Assembly (NCBI GenBank): GCA_024291935.2
Contig: CM044322.1
Coordinates: 66,393,405 to 66,457,404 of the forward strand
Direction of reading: 5' to 3'
Length of the DNA stretch: 64,000 nt
From: Okapia johnstoni
Lineage: Eukaryota; Chordata; Mammalia; Artiodactyla; Giraffidae
This document shows, piece after piece, positions 32,744 through 44,570 of the stretch. A program made the translations under genes and the position numbers. How positions within the stretch are numbered: the first letter of the stretch is position 1; the number at the start of each line of letters is the position of its first letter. The notes beneath the pieces are model-generated. The model was not told the origin of the DNA. It searched no databases and worked only from the letters and a program-made list of their open reading frames with translations.

Positions 32744-32952
32744 GGCTTCCCTAGTGGCTCAGTGCTAGAAAACCCACTTGCCAATGCAGCAGACACAAGT
32801 TTGATCCCTGGGTCAGGAATATGCCCTGGGGTAGTAAATGGCAACTCACTGAAGTATTCTTGCCTCGAAAATTCCATGGACATAGGAGCCTGGTGGACAA
32901 TAGTCCATGGGGTTACAAACAGTCATACACAAACTGAGAGACTGAATATGCA
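32744..32952 (+). mobile_element. Bov-tA SINE
   Basis: Forward Bov-tA, head GGCTTCCCTAGTGGCTCAGT, diverged tail to 'cacaaactgagagactgaat'. Confidence 0.92.
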
Positions 32953-33296
32953 GTATGAACATGAAAATGACACAATAATGCAAGAGATTGATAATCAGAG
33001 TATACATATCACAATGGATAATTTGTGACTATTACTGGCACAGATATTCTTCATTTTTAGATGCCTCCCCTTTATACTTAGGAAAATAGTCCAGCACTGT
33101 CCCAAGATGTCTTTTTGCAAGACATTGTTTTCCCCAGGGGTTTACTTCTCTTCCTGGTCAAGAATTAGAATGACACTGAGGTAGACGAAAGTATGGTGTT
33201 CCTGTTGTATTTGTGAACATTTTAAAACCTAGGGTTAAACTCCACCAGTTTTATATCTATATGCTGTGCTTGATAGATGCTACTTACTCTCTAAAG
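32953..33296. other. Unrecognised stretch
   Basis: No repeat or gene recognised. Confidence 0.4.
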
Positions 33297-34480
33297 TACA
33301 TGAACTGAGAATTTTCAGATGTACAAGCTGGATTTAGAAAAGGCAGAAGAACCAGAGGTTAAATTGCCAACATCCTTTGGAACACAGAAAAAACAAGAGA
33401 ATTCCAGAAAACCTGTTTTATTGACTACTCTAAAGCTTTTGACTATGTGGATCACAACAGACTGTGGAAAGTTCTTAAAGTGATGGGAATACCAGACCAC
33501 TTTACTTGCCTCCTGATAAACCTGTATGCAGGACAAGAAGCAACTTAGAACTGGACATGGGACAATAAACTCATTCAAAATTGTTAAAGAAGGATGTCAA
33601 GGTTGTATATTGTCACCCTGCTTATTTAGCTTATATGCAGAGAGAGTACATCATGTGAATTGCTGGTCTGGATGAATCACAGGATGGAATCAAGATTGCT
33701 GGGAGAAACATCAGCAAGCACAGATATGCAGAATGATACCACTTTAATGGTAGAAAGCAAAGAGGAACTAAAGAGCCTCTTGATGAAGGTGAAAGAGGAT
33801 AGTGAAAAAAACTGACTTAAAACTCAACATTCAAAAACTGAACATCATGGCATCTAGTCCTATCACTTCATGACAAATAGATGGGGAAAAAGTGGAAACA
33901 GTGACATATTTTATTTTCTTGGGCTCCAAAATCACTGTGGACAGTGACTGCAGCCACAAAATTAAAAGGTGCTTGCTCCTTGGAAGTAAAGCTATTCAGA
34001 GTATAAAAAGCAGAAACATCACATTGTCAACCAAGGTTCATCTAGTTAAGGCTATCGTTTACCCAATGGTTGTGTATGGATATGAGAGTTGGACCATAAA
34101 GAAGGCTGATTGCAGAAGAATTGATGCTTTCAAACTGTGGCACTGAAGACTCTTGAGAGTCCCTTGGACAGCAAGATCAAACCAGTCAATTCTAAATAAA
34201 TTCAAGCCTGAATATTCATTGGAATATTGATGCTGAAGCTGAAGCTCGAATACTTTGTCACCTGAGGGGAAGAGCCTACTCATTGTAAAAGATCCTGATG
34301 CTGGGAAAAACTGAGGGCAAGAGGAGAAGGGAGCAACAGGGAATGAGATGATTGTATGGCCTCACTAACTCAATAGACATGACTTTGAGCAACTCAGGGA
34401 GATAGTGAAGACAGGGAAGCCTGCTGTGCTGCAGTTCATGAGGTCGTAAAGAGTTGGATGCAACTGAGCAACAACAACAA
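33297..34480 (+). mobile_element. BovB, 1.2 kb, 5'-truncated
   Basis: Starts inside the reverse transcriptase ('gtacaagctggatttagaaa') and runs to the 3' end, closing with a short (CAA)n tail at 34466-34480. An extra base in the 'gatatgcagaatgatacc' block (33723-33740) shifts the frame at the catalytic YADD box. Several other stops are present. Confidence 0.92.
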
Positions 34481-34675
34481 ATTCTCTACAGAATCACTGA
34501 AGGATTTCAGTTGGAAAGTGAAGAGGCAACTCTAACAGAATGAATATTCTAATCACCTTATCACTCAAACTTGTACAGTGAAGAAACAAACAAACAAAAA
34601 AACATAAAAAACAACCTAAAGCTGAGGTATTCTGGGTCAGTGCTCTTCAAAAGGTGGTTCATGGGTCATTTGTTA

Positions 34676-36040
34676 TTGTTTTTCAGTTGCCCAGTAGTGT
34701 CTGCCTCTTTGCAACCCCGTGGACTGCAGCACTGCCAGGCCTCTCTGTCCCTCACCATCTCCTGAAGTTTTCCCAAGTTCAAATTCATTGCATCGGTGAT
34801 GCCATCCAGGCATCTCATCCTCTGACACCCTCTTCTCCTTCTGTTCTCAATCTTTCCCAGCATCAGGAGCTTTCCCAATGAATCAATTGTTCGCAACAGA
34901 TGACTGAAATACTGAACTTTCAATATCAGCAGCAGTCCTTCCAACGAGTGTTCAGGGTTGATTTCCCTTAAGCTTGACTGGTTTGATCTCCTTGCTGTCC
35001 AAGGGACAGGGGTATTCTCAGCACCATAGTTCGGAGGCATCAGTTCTTCATTGCTCTGCCTTTTTTATGGTCCAGCTCTCACAATCATGCTTGATCACGG
35101 GGAAGACCATAACCTTGACTATATGTACCTTTGTTGGCAGAGTAATGTCTCTCCTTTTCAGCACAGTGTCTAGGTTTGTCATAGCTTCCCTGCAAAAAAG
35201 AAAATGCCTTCTGAATTCTTGGCTGCAGGCACCATCTGTAGTGATTTTAAAGCCCAGGAGAAAGTCTGTCACTACTTCCACATTTTCCCCCTCTATTTGC
35301 CAAGATGAAATGGGACCGGATGCCATGATCTTAGTTTTTTTAATACTTAGTTTTAAGCTGGCTCTTTCACTCTCCTCCTTCTGCCTCATCAAGAGGCTCT
35401 TTAGTTCCTCTTCACTTTTTGACATTAGAGTGGTATCATCCTCATATCTGAGGTTGTTGATGTTTCTCCCACCTATCTTGACTCCAGCTTGTAACTCATC
35501 CAGCCAGGCATTTTCATGATGTGCTCAGTATATAGATTGAACAAACAGGGTGACAGCAGACAGCCCTGTCATACTTCTTTCTCAATCTTGAACCAATCAG
35601 TTGTTCCATACAGAGTTCTAATTCTTGCTTCTTGACCCACATACATGTTTCTCAGGAGACAGGCAAGATGGTCTGGTATTCCCATCTCTTCAAGAGCTTT
35701 CCATGGTTTATTATGATACACACAGTCAAAGGCTTTGTGGTAGTCAATGAAACAGAGGTATTTGTTGTTGTTGTTGTTGTTGGGCGGGGGGATTCCATAG
35801 CTTTCTCTATGATCCAGTGAATGTTGTCAATTTGATCTCTGGTTCTTCTTCGTTTTCTAAATCCAGCTTGGACATCTAGAAATTTTTCATTCACACAATG
35901 CTGAAGCCTAGCATGCAAGATGTTATGCATTACCTTACAAGCATGGGAAATGAGTGCAATTGTCCAATGGTTAGCACATTCTTAATACTACCCTTCTTGG
36001 GTATTGAGATGAGGTTTGACCCATGGGTCCTGGGTTATTG
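34676..36040 (-). mobile_element. BovB, diverged older copy
   Basis: Reverse BovB from its 3' terminus through the reverse transcriptase to the linker. It differs from the other copies at many shared positions, for example in the 'ggtgacagcagacagccctg' block against 'ggtgacaatatacagccttg' elsewhere. That suggests an older subfamily. A (TTG)n run at 35762-35782 followed by GGCGGGGGG is inserted in the RT. Confidence 0.9.
35762..35782. repeat. (TTG)n run inside BovB
   Basis: Seven TTG units interrupt the reverse-transcriptase coding region of the surrounding BovB; the other copies in this window lack it. Confidence 0.9.
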
Positions 36041-36359
36041 TTAGTCCACAAATTATTATTATTATTTTTTTTAACAACATAAGCATGGAAACTGAGAGTA
36101 ACCATTTGGAAACTTCTATTGATATTTGATGGTTGCATGTGCAGAGATATTCTTGCTAGTTACTAGAAGTAGAACCATGTTTTAGTTTGTAATAGTCAAA
36201 GCTCAGTTCAGTAAGTAACTCAAAAACATATGAACTAGTGTTTATTTCTTCTAGAGAAAGATACTTCAGTTATAGTCATGTAAGAAACATGATTGAAGCT
36301 GGATAAAATTTTAAAGATGAACTTTGAAAATACAACACTTCCTTCATTTTGCATTAAAG
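36041..36359. other. Unrecognised stretch
   Basis: Starts with an (ATT)n/T-rich run at 36052-36073; otherwise nothing recognised. Confidence 0.4.
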
Positions 36360-36367
36360 TTAAAAAT

Positions 36368-36574
36368 AGGCTTCCCAGGTGGTGCTAGTGGTAAGGAATC
36401 TGCCTGCCAATGCAGGAGAAATAGATTCGATCCCTGGGTCAGGAAAAACCCCTAGAGAAGGAAATGGCAACCCACTCCAGTATTCTTTCCTGGAAAATCC
36501 AATGGACAGAGGATCCTGGCAGGCTACAGTCCATGGGGTTACAAAGAGTCAGACACAACTCTTTGCATACAGCA
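36368..36574 (+). mobile_element. Bov-tA SINE with short target-site duplication
   Basis: Forward Bov-tA with the head GGCTTCCCAGGTGGTGCTAG and low divergence. The 8-bp repeat TTAAAAAT at 36360-36367 and 36575-36582 flanks it. Confidence 0.92.
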
Positions 36575-36582
36575 TTAAAAAT

Positions 36583-37707
36583 GAATATCAGAAGCTCACA
36601 GAAGGTTCTTTAAAGCAACTTTCATGACTCATCAATACATTTCTGTGAGACTGATTGCTATAATATGAGTTACTAAAATAAAACATAGCTAGCAGATGAA
36701 TAGGCATCTTTATCCAGGAATAATGCCTTCAACCTAACACAGAACTTAACAAGCAAGGCTTTATACATTTTTGAGTTAAAGTTGTCAAACTAAATGCACA
36801 CATTGGATGAATACTGTGTATATCTTTGAGTTTTAATATGACAAATGGGTTTGTTTAATGTTTGCATGTAGGTGTTTAATATGAGAAATCACTCTTTTCT
36901 TCATTTATGACTGCAGGAGGAAAAACATATCAATTGTAAAAGCAATTATCTGCATTAATCCCCTTGTGTATTTTCCATAAACAATGTATAAAATGTTGAT
37001 ACTTTGTTTTTATCATATTTATCCTGAATATGTTTACTATAATGTGATTTTCTCTCTCTTGCATCTAATAAAAATAGAATCTGCATTTTATATGTCTTCA
37101 TTGCTTTTATTTTTCTAGTACTTTATATCTGTTTCATTTTACAAAAATATTTTTCCACATTGAATTGTGCAAGATGTGGGGGGCAGTGACTGATCTTAGA
37201 TAGTTTGGAAAGTACTGAGCTTGGTGAAAATTTCAGAATTCAAATAGAATATTTTTAAAAGTATAATAAGATATTTGGAGTAGTATTAGTACATAGAAAC
37301 TTAACCAGTGACTTAGTCAATATTTGACTAAAAAAAGAAAAGACAAGCATGAAGCTCAAGTTTTGAGTTGCTGTAATTGAGTGAATAGTGGGACACTCAA
37401 TTTTCTGGGATATTCAGGAGAAGATGCGATTTGGAAAAGGGATGAGGAGGTAGCAAAATAGTTTTTAAGCATTTTAAATGTTTGGTAGATCATTTCTATA
37501 TTTACATCATAGTTAAATTTTTCAGAGATAACAGAAATCATGGCATTCTTTTCTCCCCCTGAGTTTGTATGACATGGGATCATAAATGTCAATTAGTCTG
37601 AGGTGTTTCACTAGATATAAATAGAGTATTTCTTTCTGTTTCTCATACTGCACTGCCTCCCAGCAGGCCTGTGTATATTTTTAAAAATTTAGCATGAAGA
37701 CTAATTT
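36583..37707. other. Unrecognised stretch, about 1.1 kb
   Basis: AT-rich and free of recognisable repeats and coding frames. Confidence 0.4.
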
Positions 37708-37711
37708 GAAT

Positions 37712-38190
37712 TGTTGTGGAATTCAGAGTCTCAAAACACACCTCGGAGGACACTCAAGACAGTGGAGTACAGTTTATTACACCAGTGGGTCCAAGGGGAA
37801 TAAGTTCCCAACAAGGACGCTGATGTTTCTGAGAGGCCCAGTTTTATAACCCCCACTATGTGACTGGTTACATGTTTGCAACCTCTTTGTTGCATATGAT
37901 TTAGTTTTACAACAAGTAGGTGCTAGGAGAACAAAGAATTAAGGTTAAAGGGAGGGGGGCAATGATTACACATCAAGGTGGGATGTCTCCATAGTTAATC
38001 TACCAGGGGCAGCCTGACCAATCTCTATTTGCCATCTGTAGGGAGGGAAGTCTCCAGGAGATCTGGTTTTCCCTAGCAATGGTTTCCTCACTCTTGGGCA
38101 AGGTTCAGGCCCAGTTCACATCCTGTCTTTAAGATGGATGGCAGGCTTCAAGGTGGAGTCTCTCCTGCTTTATTCACACTGGCCCCAACA
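37712..38190 (-). mobile_element. Solo LTR of an endogenous retrovirus
   Basis: On the minus strand it begins TGTTGGGGCC and ends CCACAACA, the TG...CA ends of an LTR, 479 bp long. It carries TATAAAA (plus 37842-37848) and, about 65 nt downstream, AATAAA (37773-37778), in the right order for U3-R-U5. A 4-bp repeat GAAT at 37708-37711 and 38191-38194 flanks it; 4 bp is usual for class I (gammaretrovirus-like) integrations. No internal viral sequence is present, so this is a solo LTR left by LTR-LTR recombination. I cannot name the family. Confidence 0.85.
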
Positions 38191-38194
38191 GAAT

Positions 38195-38629
38195 GACATT
38201 GCATCTAAAATCATTATTATTTTGAAAAATGCAAAATGCTTTTTTGGCGATCAAATTTGTTTCATGAAGATAGGTTTCTACCAAGACAGTAGTTTGCAAT
38301 GAGTACTAACATGTCTGAACGCCAGCAGTGAACTTACTTCTACTGCAATACTTGATGCACTGTGTGTATTTCAAATTACCTTTGATTCTCAGAGGTACTT
38401 GGAGTGGTGAATAAATTAACAAATTAACAGGCAAATAAACATAGATATTACCATATTTAAGAAATAAAACATACTATGCTATCAGGTTTTACAAGGATAG
38501 TTCTGACACCTTTGACTAAGTAAGTCATATAATACCTTATTGTTCATTTGTTAAATTTTTGTGATGGCTTATTACTGTCATCTGTCACATTGTTCTGATA
38601 TTTATCTTGCATTTATTTGTATAATTATT
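38195..38629. other. Unrecognised stretch
   Basis: No repeat or gene recognised. Confidence 0.4.
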
Positions 38630-38745
38630 TATATGTATCTGTTTTCTCACCATACTGTATATCTCTGTATTTATTCCATTTTAGTAAGTAGCATACTGCC
38701 TGACAAAGATTAAGTGTTAAACAAATGTGAGTAAATGAATGATGG
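38630..38745 (+). mobile_element. Probable L2 3' end
   Basis: The order 'gtatatctctgtatttattcc', 'agcatactgcctgacaaag' and 'gttaaacaaatgtgagtaaa' followed by TGAATGATGG parallels the L2 terminus ('...gcctggcacatag...aataaatgtttgttgaatgaatg'). It is old and diverged. Confidence 0.5.
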
Positions 38746-40697
38746 ACTTTATTAAAAATACAGTTTGACCAGAACAATATGCTTATTAATCACAGAGTTC
38801 CATTTGCTTGTTAGTAGCCATATGCCTAGGGACACTAAAAAGATTTGAAATGTTGGTTGTTATTATCTTTAGGCACTGCTGTTCAGTGATTCTGCTGTTA
38901 AAAGGAAAATTATTTTTTTTCTCATGCAAAAATGAAGTAACTAGCCCATTCTTAGAAAATACGCATTTTGAATTTCTTAGAAGAAAATGCACTTTGAAAT
39001 GCTTGTTTCTTCTTTCTAAAGTTATTTGAAATATGGCAGAGAAGAGTTCTCTCACTGTGCAGTCTCTTAATGATTTCACTCTAATAATTCTAGTAACCCA
39101 GGTCTCTAAAATAATTTTCTCTGAGAGGCTCCTTCAGTGCCACTAATCAGAGAACATCTGCTTTCCATCAAATATTTGTATTTTAGAGGACAGTGAGGCT
39201 TATCATTGTGATTTGTTTTCCTCCCTACTAATAAAAAGTGTTGTATTTATTCAATATGTTATAAATAATTTTGTATAATGCTCATATTGTTTTAACACAT
39301 CCATGCAAAATTATACTTGAGAATATTCTACAATTCTGGAAAACAGGAGTTCTGTTTACATTTTTTTTCATTAATGAGGTTTGAGAAATGTTTATTCATC
39401 CATAGATATCATTGGCCATCCACTAGGGCCTACACTTGCAGTTTGCAAATTTAAAAAATGCATACTCTTTGCTTTCAAGCAGGTAAAACCCAGTAACATC
39501 AGAAATGGAAATGTGCATTTTTATAAACATTTATAAATGGTTTAAATGTGTACTAAAATTTCATGCATAATTATACTGCAAAAATGTTTCTTAATGTTTA
39601 GAATTTTAAAAATCAGCTAGGGAGTTTATATCACCAAAGCACAAAGTAAAATAAATATGATAGGGTATAATTTAAAATTACATAAGACAATATTGATTTT
39701 AGTGTGATTCATTATAAATACTCTATTCATATTAAATTTTTTCATTATATATATGTGAATTTAACAAGTATAGTGAAAACCTATGGTGATATTAAAGATT
39801 CAATTCATTATTCAACATTTTACAGTAGGACAGTATTAATATAAGATTTGATATTTTAATTTAAGAAAATGTAATCTTGCTAAGGATTATAAAGAACAAA
39901 TAGTTTCCTAAAAAATGAAAATAAACATAGCAATCAAGGATGCATTTTAGAAATGATGTTATTAAAGTGCAGATATATTTGTTGAAAAAAACATCTTTCC
40001 CGTTTCTTAGTTTAAACTTGTAGGAAGCAGACATTGTCACTAGGTCCATTAAAATAGTTTAGCTCCTTAGCCAGGGTTGATATTCCACTATTAGTTATGA
40101 TCATGGAAAACACATTTTCTAATGCAATACTTTTAAAGCTATAGGTCTCTTTACCACAAGTGAGATGGCAAGTCAATTTTTTTTTTTGCTGAAAACGCCC
40201 ACATGCTGCTCTTAAGTCTGCATTTCAACAAGACCTGGAAATAGTTTAAACTCTACCAGTCTATGATGGCTACCAGTCTATGCCATCTTCCTTTCTTCCC
40301 AATTCCATCACAAAGCAATTGCACAAATCTAAGGGAAGATTAACATTGGTGTAAGTAGAGAAATGATTTTGATATAAGAAATGATGAATTCATGTATTCC
40401 ACTTACATGTGTGCCCACCTCAAACTGTTTCATTCAAACCCTGGTGTCAAATACACTTGTTGTTCATGTCCAAGGAGTTTAAAGAAATAAAATGTGATGA
40501 CTTTAAAGGACAAAGCTTGGAAAACATATATCATAATTTTTCTCTATTTAAATGCATTTCTTCAGTTAATTAAGGCCTAGATAAGAGGTTGGACTAAACA
40601 AAAATCATTGTAGGGGAAATCATGTCACATTCTAACACAGAAAAATATGGGGAAAGGGGGATGAAAAAGTAATAGACATTCAACTTCTTAATCTTGG
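38746..40697. other. Unrecognised stretch, about 1.95 kb
   Basis: No repeat I can name and no exon-like frame. A T-run at 40178-40188 and a small direct repeat TACCAGTCTATG at 40255-40266 and 40270-40281 are the only visible structure. Confidence 0.4.
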
Positions 40698-40890
40698 ATT
40701 GGTGTTCCCTGGTAGCTCAGATGGTAAAGAATCTGCCTGCAATGAGACAGGCCCACGTTTGATCCCTGGGTTGGGTAGATCCCCTGGAGAAGGGAATGGC
40801 TACTGACCAGTGTTCCTGGCTGGAGAATTCCATGAACAGAGGAGTCTGGTGGACAGTCTATGAGGTTGCAGAGTTGAACATGAATAAGTG
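40698..40890 (+). mobile_element. Bov-tA SINE
   Basis: Forward Bov-tA (GTGTTCCCTGGTAGCTCAGA head), with several small deletions in its second half. Confidence 0.9.
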
Positions 40891-41754
40891 ATTATTATTA
40901 CCAAATGTATAAAGTCTAAACTTAATGGATCAAGACCTAGAGGGTTAGCATAATTGTTAAACTTGTAAGATTAACCCGTAGAAAATATAAATATAATAAA
41001 ACGGCATAGCTGTGTGTCTGGGAAAGAGGATGGCAATATTTATGTGTATGTAATAATATCTTAGTGTAGATATATATATATATATACATTTTCCGACATA
41101 TTTTACATATATCTTTATTTATATATGCATGTCATTCAAATACTGAATTATTTGAATCTGTCATTCAGAATGTTTATGGATTCGGAGCTGTGATTGGAAA
41201 TTTTATTCCAAATGTAGAGAATAAGCTAGTTTTTCCTATATTTAAGCTGGAAGAAACTATTTGAAAAATAGTTCAAGCTAATTAGCAGTGACATAAAGAT
41301 TAGAGGACAAAATCACCCATGGACTATGGTGGTTACTGCAGTACCTCTGAAGAGTCCAGAGATAAAGAAACTATTTAGAACTGGAATTGTTGTTTTGTTT
41401 TTGTTAGATTGTTTTAATGTCTCAGATCCCTTTAACACAAGGTAACTTATACAGTTGCCATCACCTTTTGAAGGTGAGAGATGATCAGTATTTTATTCCC
41501 AGATAACTTCATATCTTCCACTTGGTTTGCCATACCAGATAATGGAGGTGGAGGAATCAATTCATTTCTCTAAGATTCAGAAAACTTCTTAGAATGTGCT
41601 ATGCTCAGGTGCAATATATAAAATACAAGGCAAAGATTATGTCTATTGGTTTACTTTCTTCTTTAATGAAATATAAAATATATTTTATTATTGAAAATAA
41701 TATAAATCCCTAAAATATAAAATCTATGTTTATAGCTTAAAGAGTCTCTAATTA
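40891..41754. other. Unrecognised stretch with a TA run
   Basis: Nothing recognised except a (TA)n run at 41070-41087. Confidence 0.4.
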
Positions 41755-42425
41755 TATATAAAAATGAGTAATTTTTTAGCTGTAAAAAGAATGAAATAAA
41801 GCCATTTGCAGCAACAAGGATGGACCTAGAGATTATCATATTATGTCAGACATATGATGTGATATTGTCAAGTATATGATATCACTTATGTGCGGAATCT
41901 AAAATAATGATACAAATGAACTTTCTTACAAGCAAAAATAGACTCACAGACACAGAAAACAAATTTATGATTACCAAAGGGGATAGCACAGGCAGGGGGA
42001 TAAATAAGGAGTTTCGGATGGATCGATACACTACTCTAAGTAAAATAGATAAATAGGGACTTCCCTGATGGTCCAGTGGTTAAGAATCTGTGCTTCCAAT
42101 GCAGAGGGCATGGGTTCAATCTCTGGTCCAGAAAGCTAAGATCCTGCAAGTCTGTGTAGTATAGGCAAAACAACAACAAAAAAGGTAAGTTCCAGAATGG
42201 TATATGTAGTATAATATCATTTCTTTAAAAAAAAAACAAAACAAAAAAAAAACCAGAAAGGACCTACTGTATAGCACATGGAACTATATTCAGTATATTG
42301 TTATAACATATAATGGAAAATAATCTGAAAAGAAATATCTATATTCAGATGTCTATGCACATATATCTAATCTCTTTATTGTATACCTGAAACTAACACA
42401 ATACTGTAAATTAACTGTGTGTCAA
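41755..42425 (+). mobile_element. L1 3' UTR, interrupted by a CHR SINE
   Basis: Artiodactyl L1 3' end in forward orientation: 'gccatttgcagcaacaagga', 'ggatggacctagagattatc', 'gactcacagacacagaaaac', then after the SINE 'aaaggacctactgtatagca' and 'cctgaaactaacacaatact'. An opposite-strand L1 is inserted near its tail at 42426, and its last ~130 bp reappear beyond that insert at 44408-44540. Confidence 0.85.
42057..42176 (+). mobile_element. CHR-type tRNA-derived SINE
   Basis: GGGACTTCCCTGATGGTCCA head, 'gtggttaagaatctgtgctt' and 'ggtccagaaagctaagatcc' blocks, and a CAACAACAAAAAA tail. It is inserted into the surrounding L1. Confidence 0.9.
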
Positions 42426-44407
42426 TTTTTAAAAATTTATTTAAGTGGAGGTTAATTACTTTACAATATTGTGCGTTTTGACATACATTGACATGAATCG
42501 GCCACAGATGTAAATGTGTCCCCCGTTTCCAAACTCCCCTCCCACCTCCCTTCCCATCTCATCCCTCTGGATTGTCCCAGTGCACCAGCTTTAAGTGCCC
42601 TGTTTCATGCATCAAACTTGGACTGGTGATCTATTTCACATATGGTAATATACATATTTCAATGCTATTCTCTCAAATCATCTGATCCTCCCTTGCTTTC
42701 TCCCACACAGTCCAAAAGTCTGTTCCTTATATCTGTGTCTCTTTTGCTCTCTAGCATATAGGGTCATTGTTACCATCTTTCTAAATTACATATATATATG
42801 TATATATGTTAATATACTCTATTGGTGTTTTTCTTTCTGACTTATTTCATTCTGTGTAATAGGCTCCAGTTTCATCCACCTCATTAGAATTAACTAAAAT
42901 GTGTTCTTTTTAATGGCTGAGTAATATTCCATCGTGTATATGTACCACAGCTTTCTTATCCATTTGTCTGCCAATGGACTTCTAGGTTGCTTCCATGTTC
43001 TAGCTATTGTAAACTGTGCTGCAGTGAACACTGGGGTACATGTGTCTCTTTCATTTCTGGTTTCCTTGGTGTGTATGCCCAGCAGTGGGATTGCTGGGTC
43101 ATATGGCAGTTCTATTTCCAGTTTTTTAAGGAACCCCCACACTGTTTCCAGTAGTGGCTGTACTAGTTTGCATTCACACTGACAGTGTAACAGGGCTCCC
43201 TTTTCTCCACACCCTCTCCAACAAACACTTATTGTTTGTAGACTTTTTGACAGCAGCCATTCTGACCAGTGTGAGATGGTACCTTATTGTGGTTTTGATT
43301 TGCATTTTTCCGACAATGAGTGATATTGAGCATCTTTTCATGTGTTTGTTAGCCATCTGTATGTCTTCTTTGGAGAGGTGTCTGCTTAGTTCTTTGGCTC
43401 ATTTTTGGTTGGGTTTTTTATTTTTCTGGCACTGAGTTAAATAAGCTGGTTGTGTATTTTTGAGATTAATTCTTTGCCAGTTGCTTCATTTGCTATTATT
43501 TTCTCCTATTCTGAAGCCTGTCTTTTCACATTGCTTATAGTTTCCTTTGTTGTGCAAAAGCTTTTAAGTTTAATTAGGTCCCAATTTTTAATTTTTGCTT
43601 TTATTTCCAGTATTCTGGGAGGTGAGTCATAGAGGATCTTGCTGTGATTTATGTCAGCGTGTGTTCTGCCTATGTTTTCCTCTAGCAATTTTATAGTTTC
43701 TGATCTTACGTTTAGATCTTTAATCCATTTTGAGTTTATTTTTGTGTATGGTATTATAAAGTGTTCTAGTTTCATTATTTTACTGGTTATTCACCAGTTT
43801 TCCCGGCACCACTTGCTAAAGGGATTGTCTTTTTTCCATTGTATATTTTTGCTTCCTTTGCCAAAGTTAAGGTGTCCATAGGTGTGTGGATTTATCTCTG
43901 GGCTTTCTATTTTGTTCCATTGATCTATATTTCTGTCTTTGTGCCAGTACCATACTGTCTTGATGACTGTAGCTTTGTAGTACAGTCTGAAGTCAGGCAG
44001 GTTGATTCATCCAGTTCTATTCTTCTTTCTTAAGATTGCTTTGGCTATTTGAGGTGTTTTGTATTTCCATACAAATTGTGAAATTATTTATTCTAGTTCA
44101 GTGAAAAATACCATTGGTAGCTTGACAGGGACTGCATTGAATCTATAGATTTCTTTGGGTAGTATCTTCATTTTCACTATATTGATTCTTTCAATCCATT
44201 ACATGGTATATTTCTCCATCTATTTGTACTGTGTTTGATTTCTTTCATCAGTGTTTTATAGTTTTCTATATATAGGTATTTTGTTTCTTTAGGTAAATTT
44301 ATTCCTAAGTATTTTTTTCTTTATGTTGCAGTGGTGAATGGGATTGTTTCTTTAATTTCTCTTTCTGTCTTCTCATTGTTAGTGTATAGGAATGCAAGGG
44401 ATTCATT
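42426..44407 (-). mobile_element. L1 3' half inserted into another L1
   Basis: Reverse ruminant L1: T-run and 3' UTR at 42426-42890, then the ORF2 C-terminal region. The translation of 42894-43142 reads [17 protein letters not shown] and IYTMEYYSAIKKN, and 43506-43775 holds KIKNWDLIKLKSFCTTKET. Its 5' end is truncated at 44407, before the catalytic FADD region. Short frames and stops show it is inactive. It lies between two ~130-bp copies of the host L1 tail. Confidence 0.9.
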
Positions 44408-44570
44408 ATCTTGTTATAGCATATAATTAAAAAATCAGAAAATAAATATCTATATTCAGATATCTATGCATATATATCTACTCACTTTATTGTATACCTG
44501 AAACTAACACAATATTGTAATTAACTATATGTCATTAAAAAAATGATTTAAAAAGAAAAAAAAATACATG
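44408..44570 (+). repeat. Second copy of host L1 tail
   Basis: 44408-44540 repeats 42296-42425 ('aatatctatattcagat', 'ttattgtatacctgaaact' and 'ctaacacaatattgtaa' blocks) at roughly 85-90% by eye. An A-rich tail follows to 44566. It could be a very long target-site duplication of the inserted L1, or a separate short L1 3' insertion. Confidence 0.8.
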
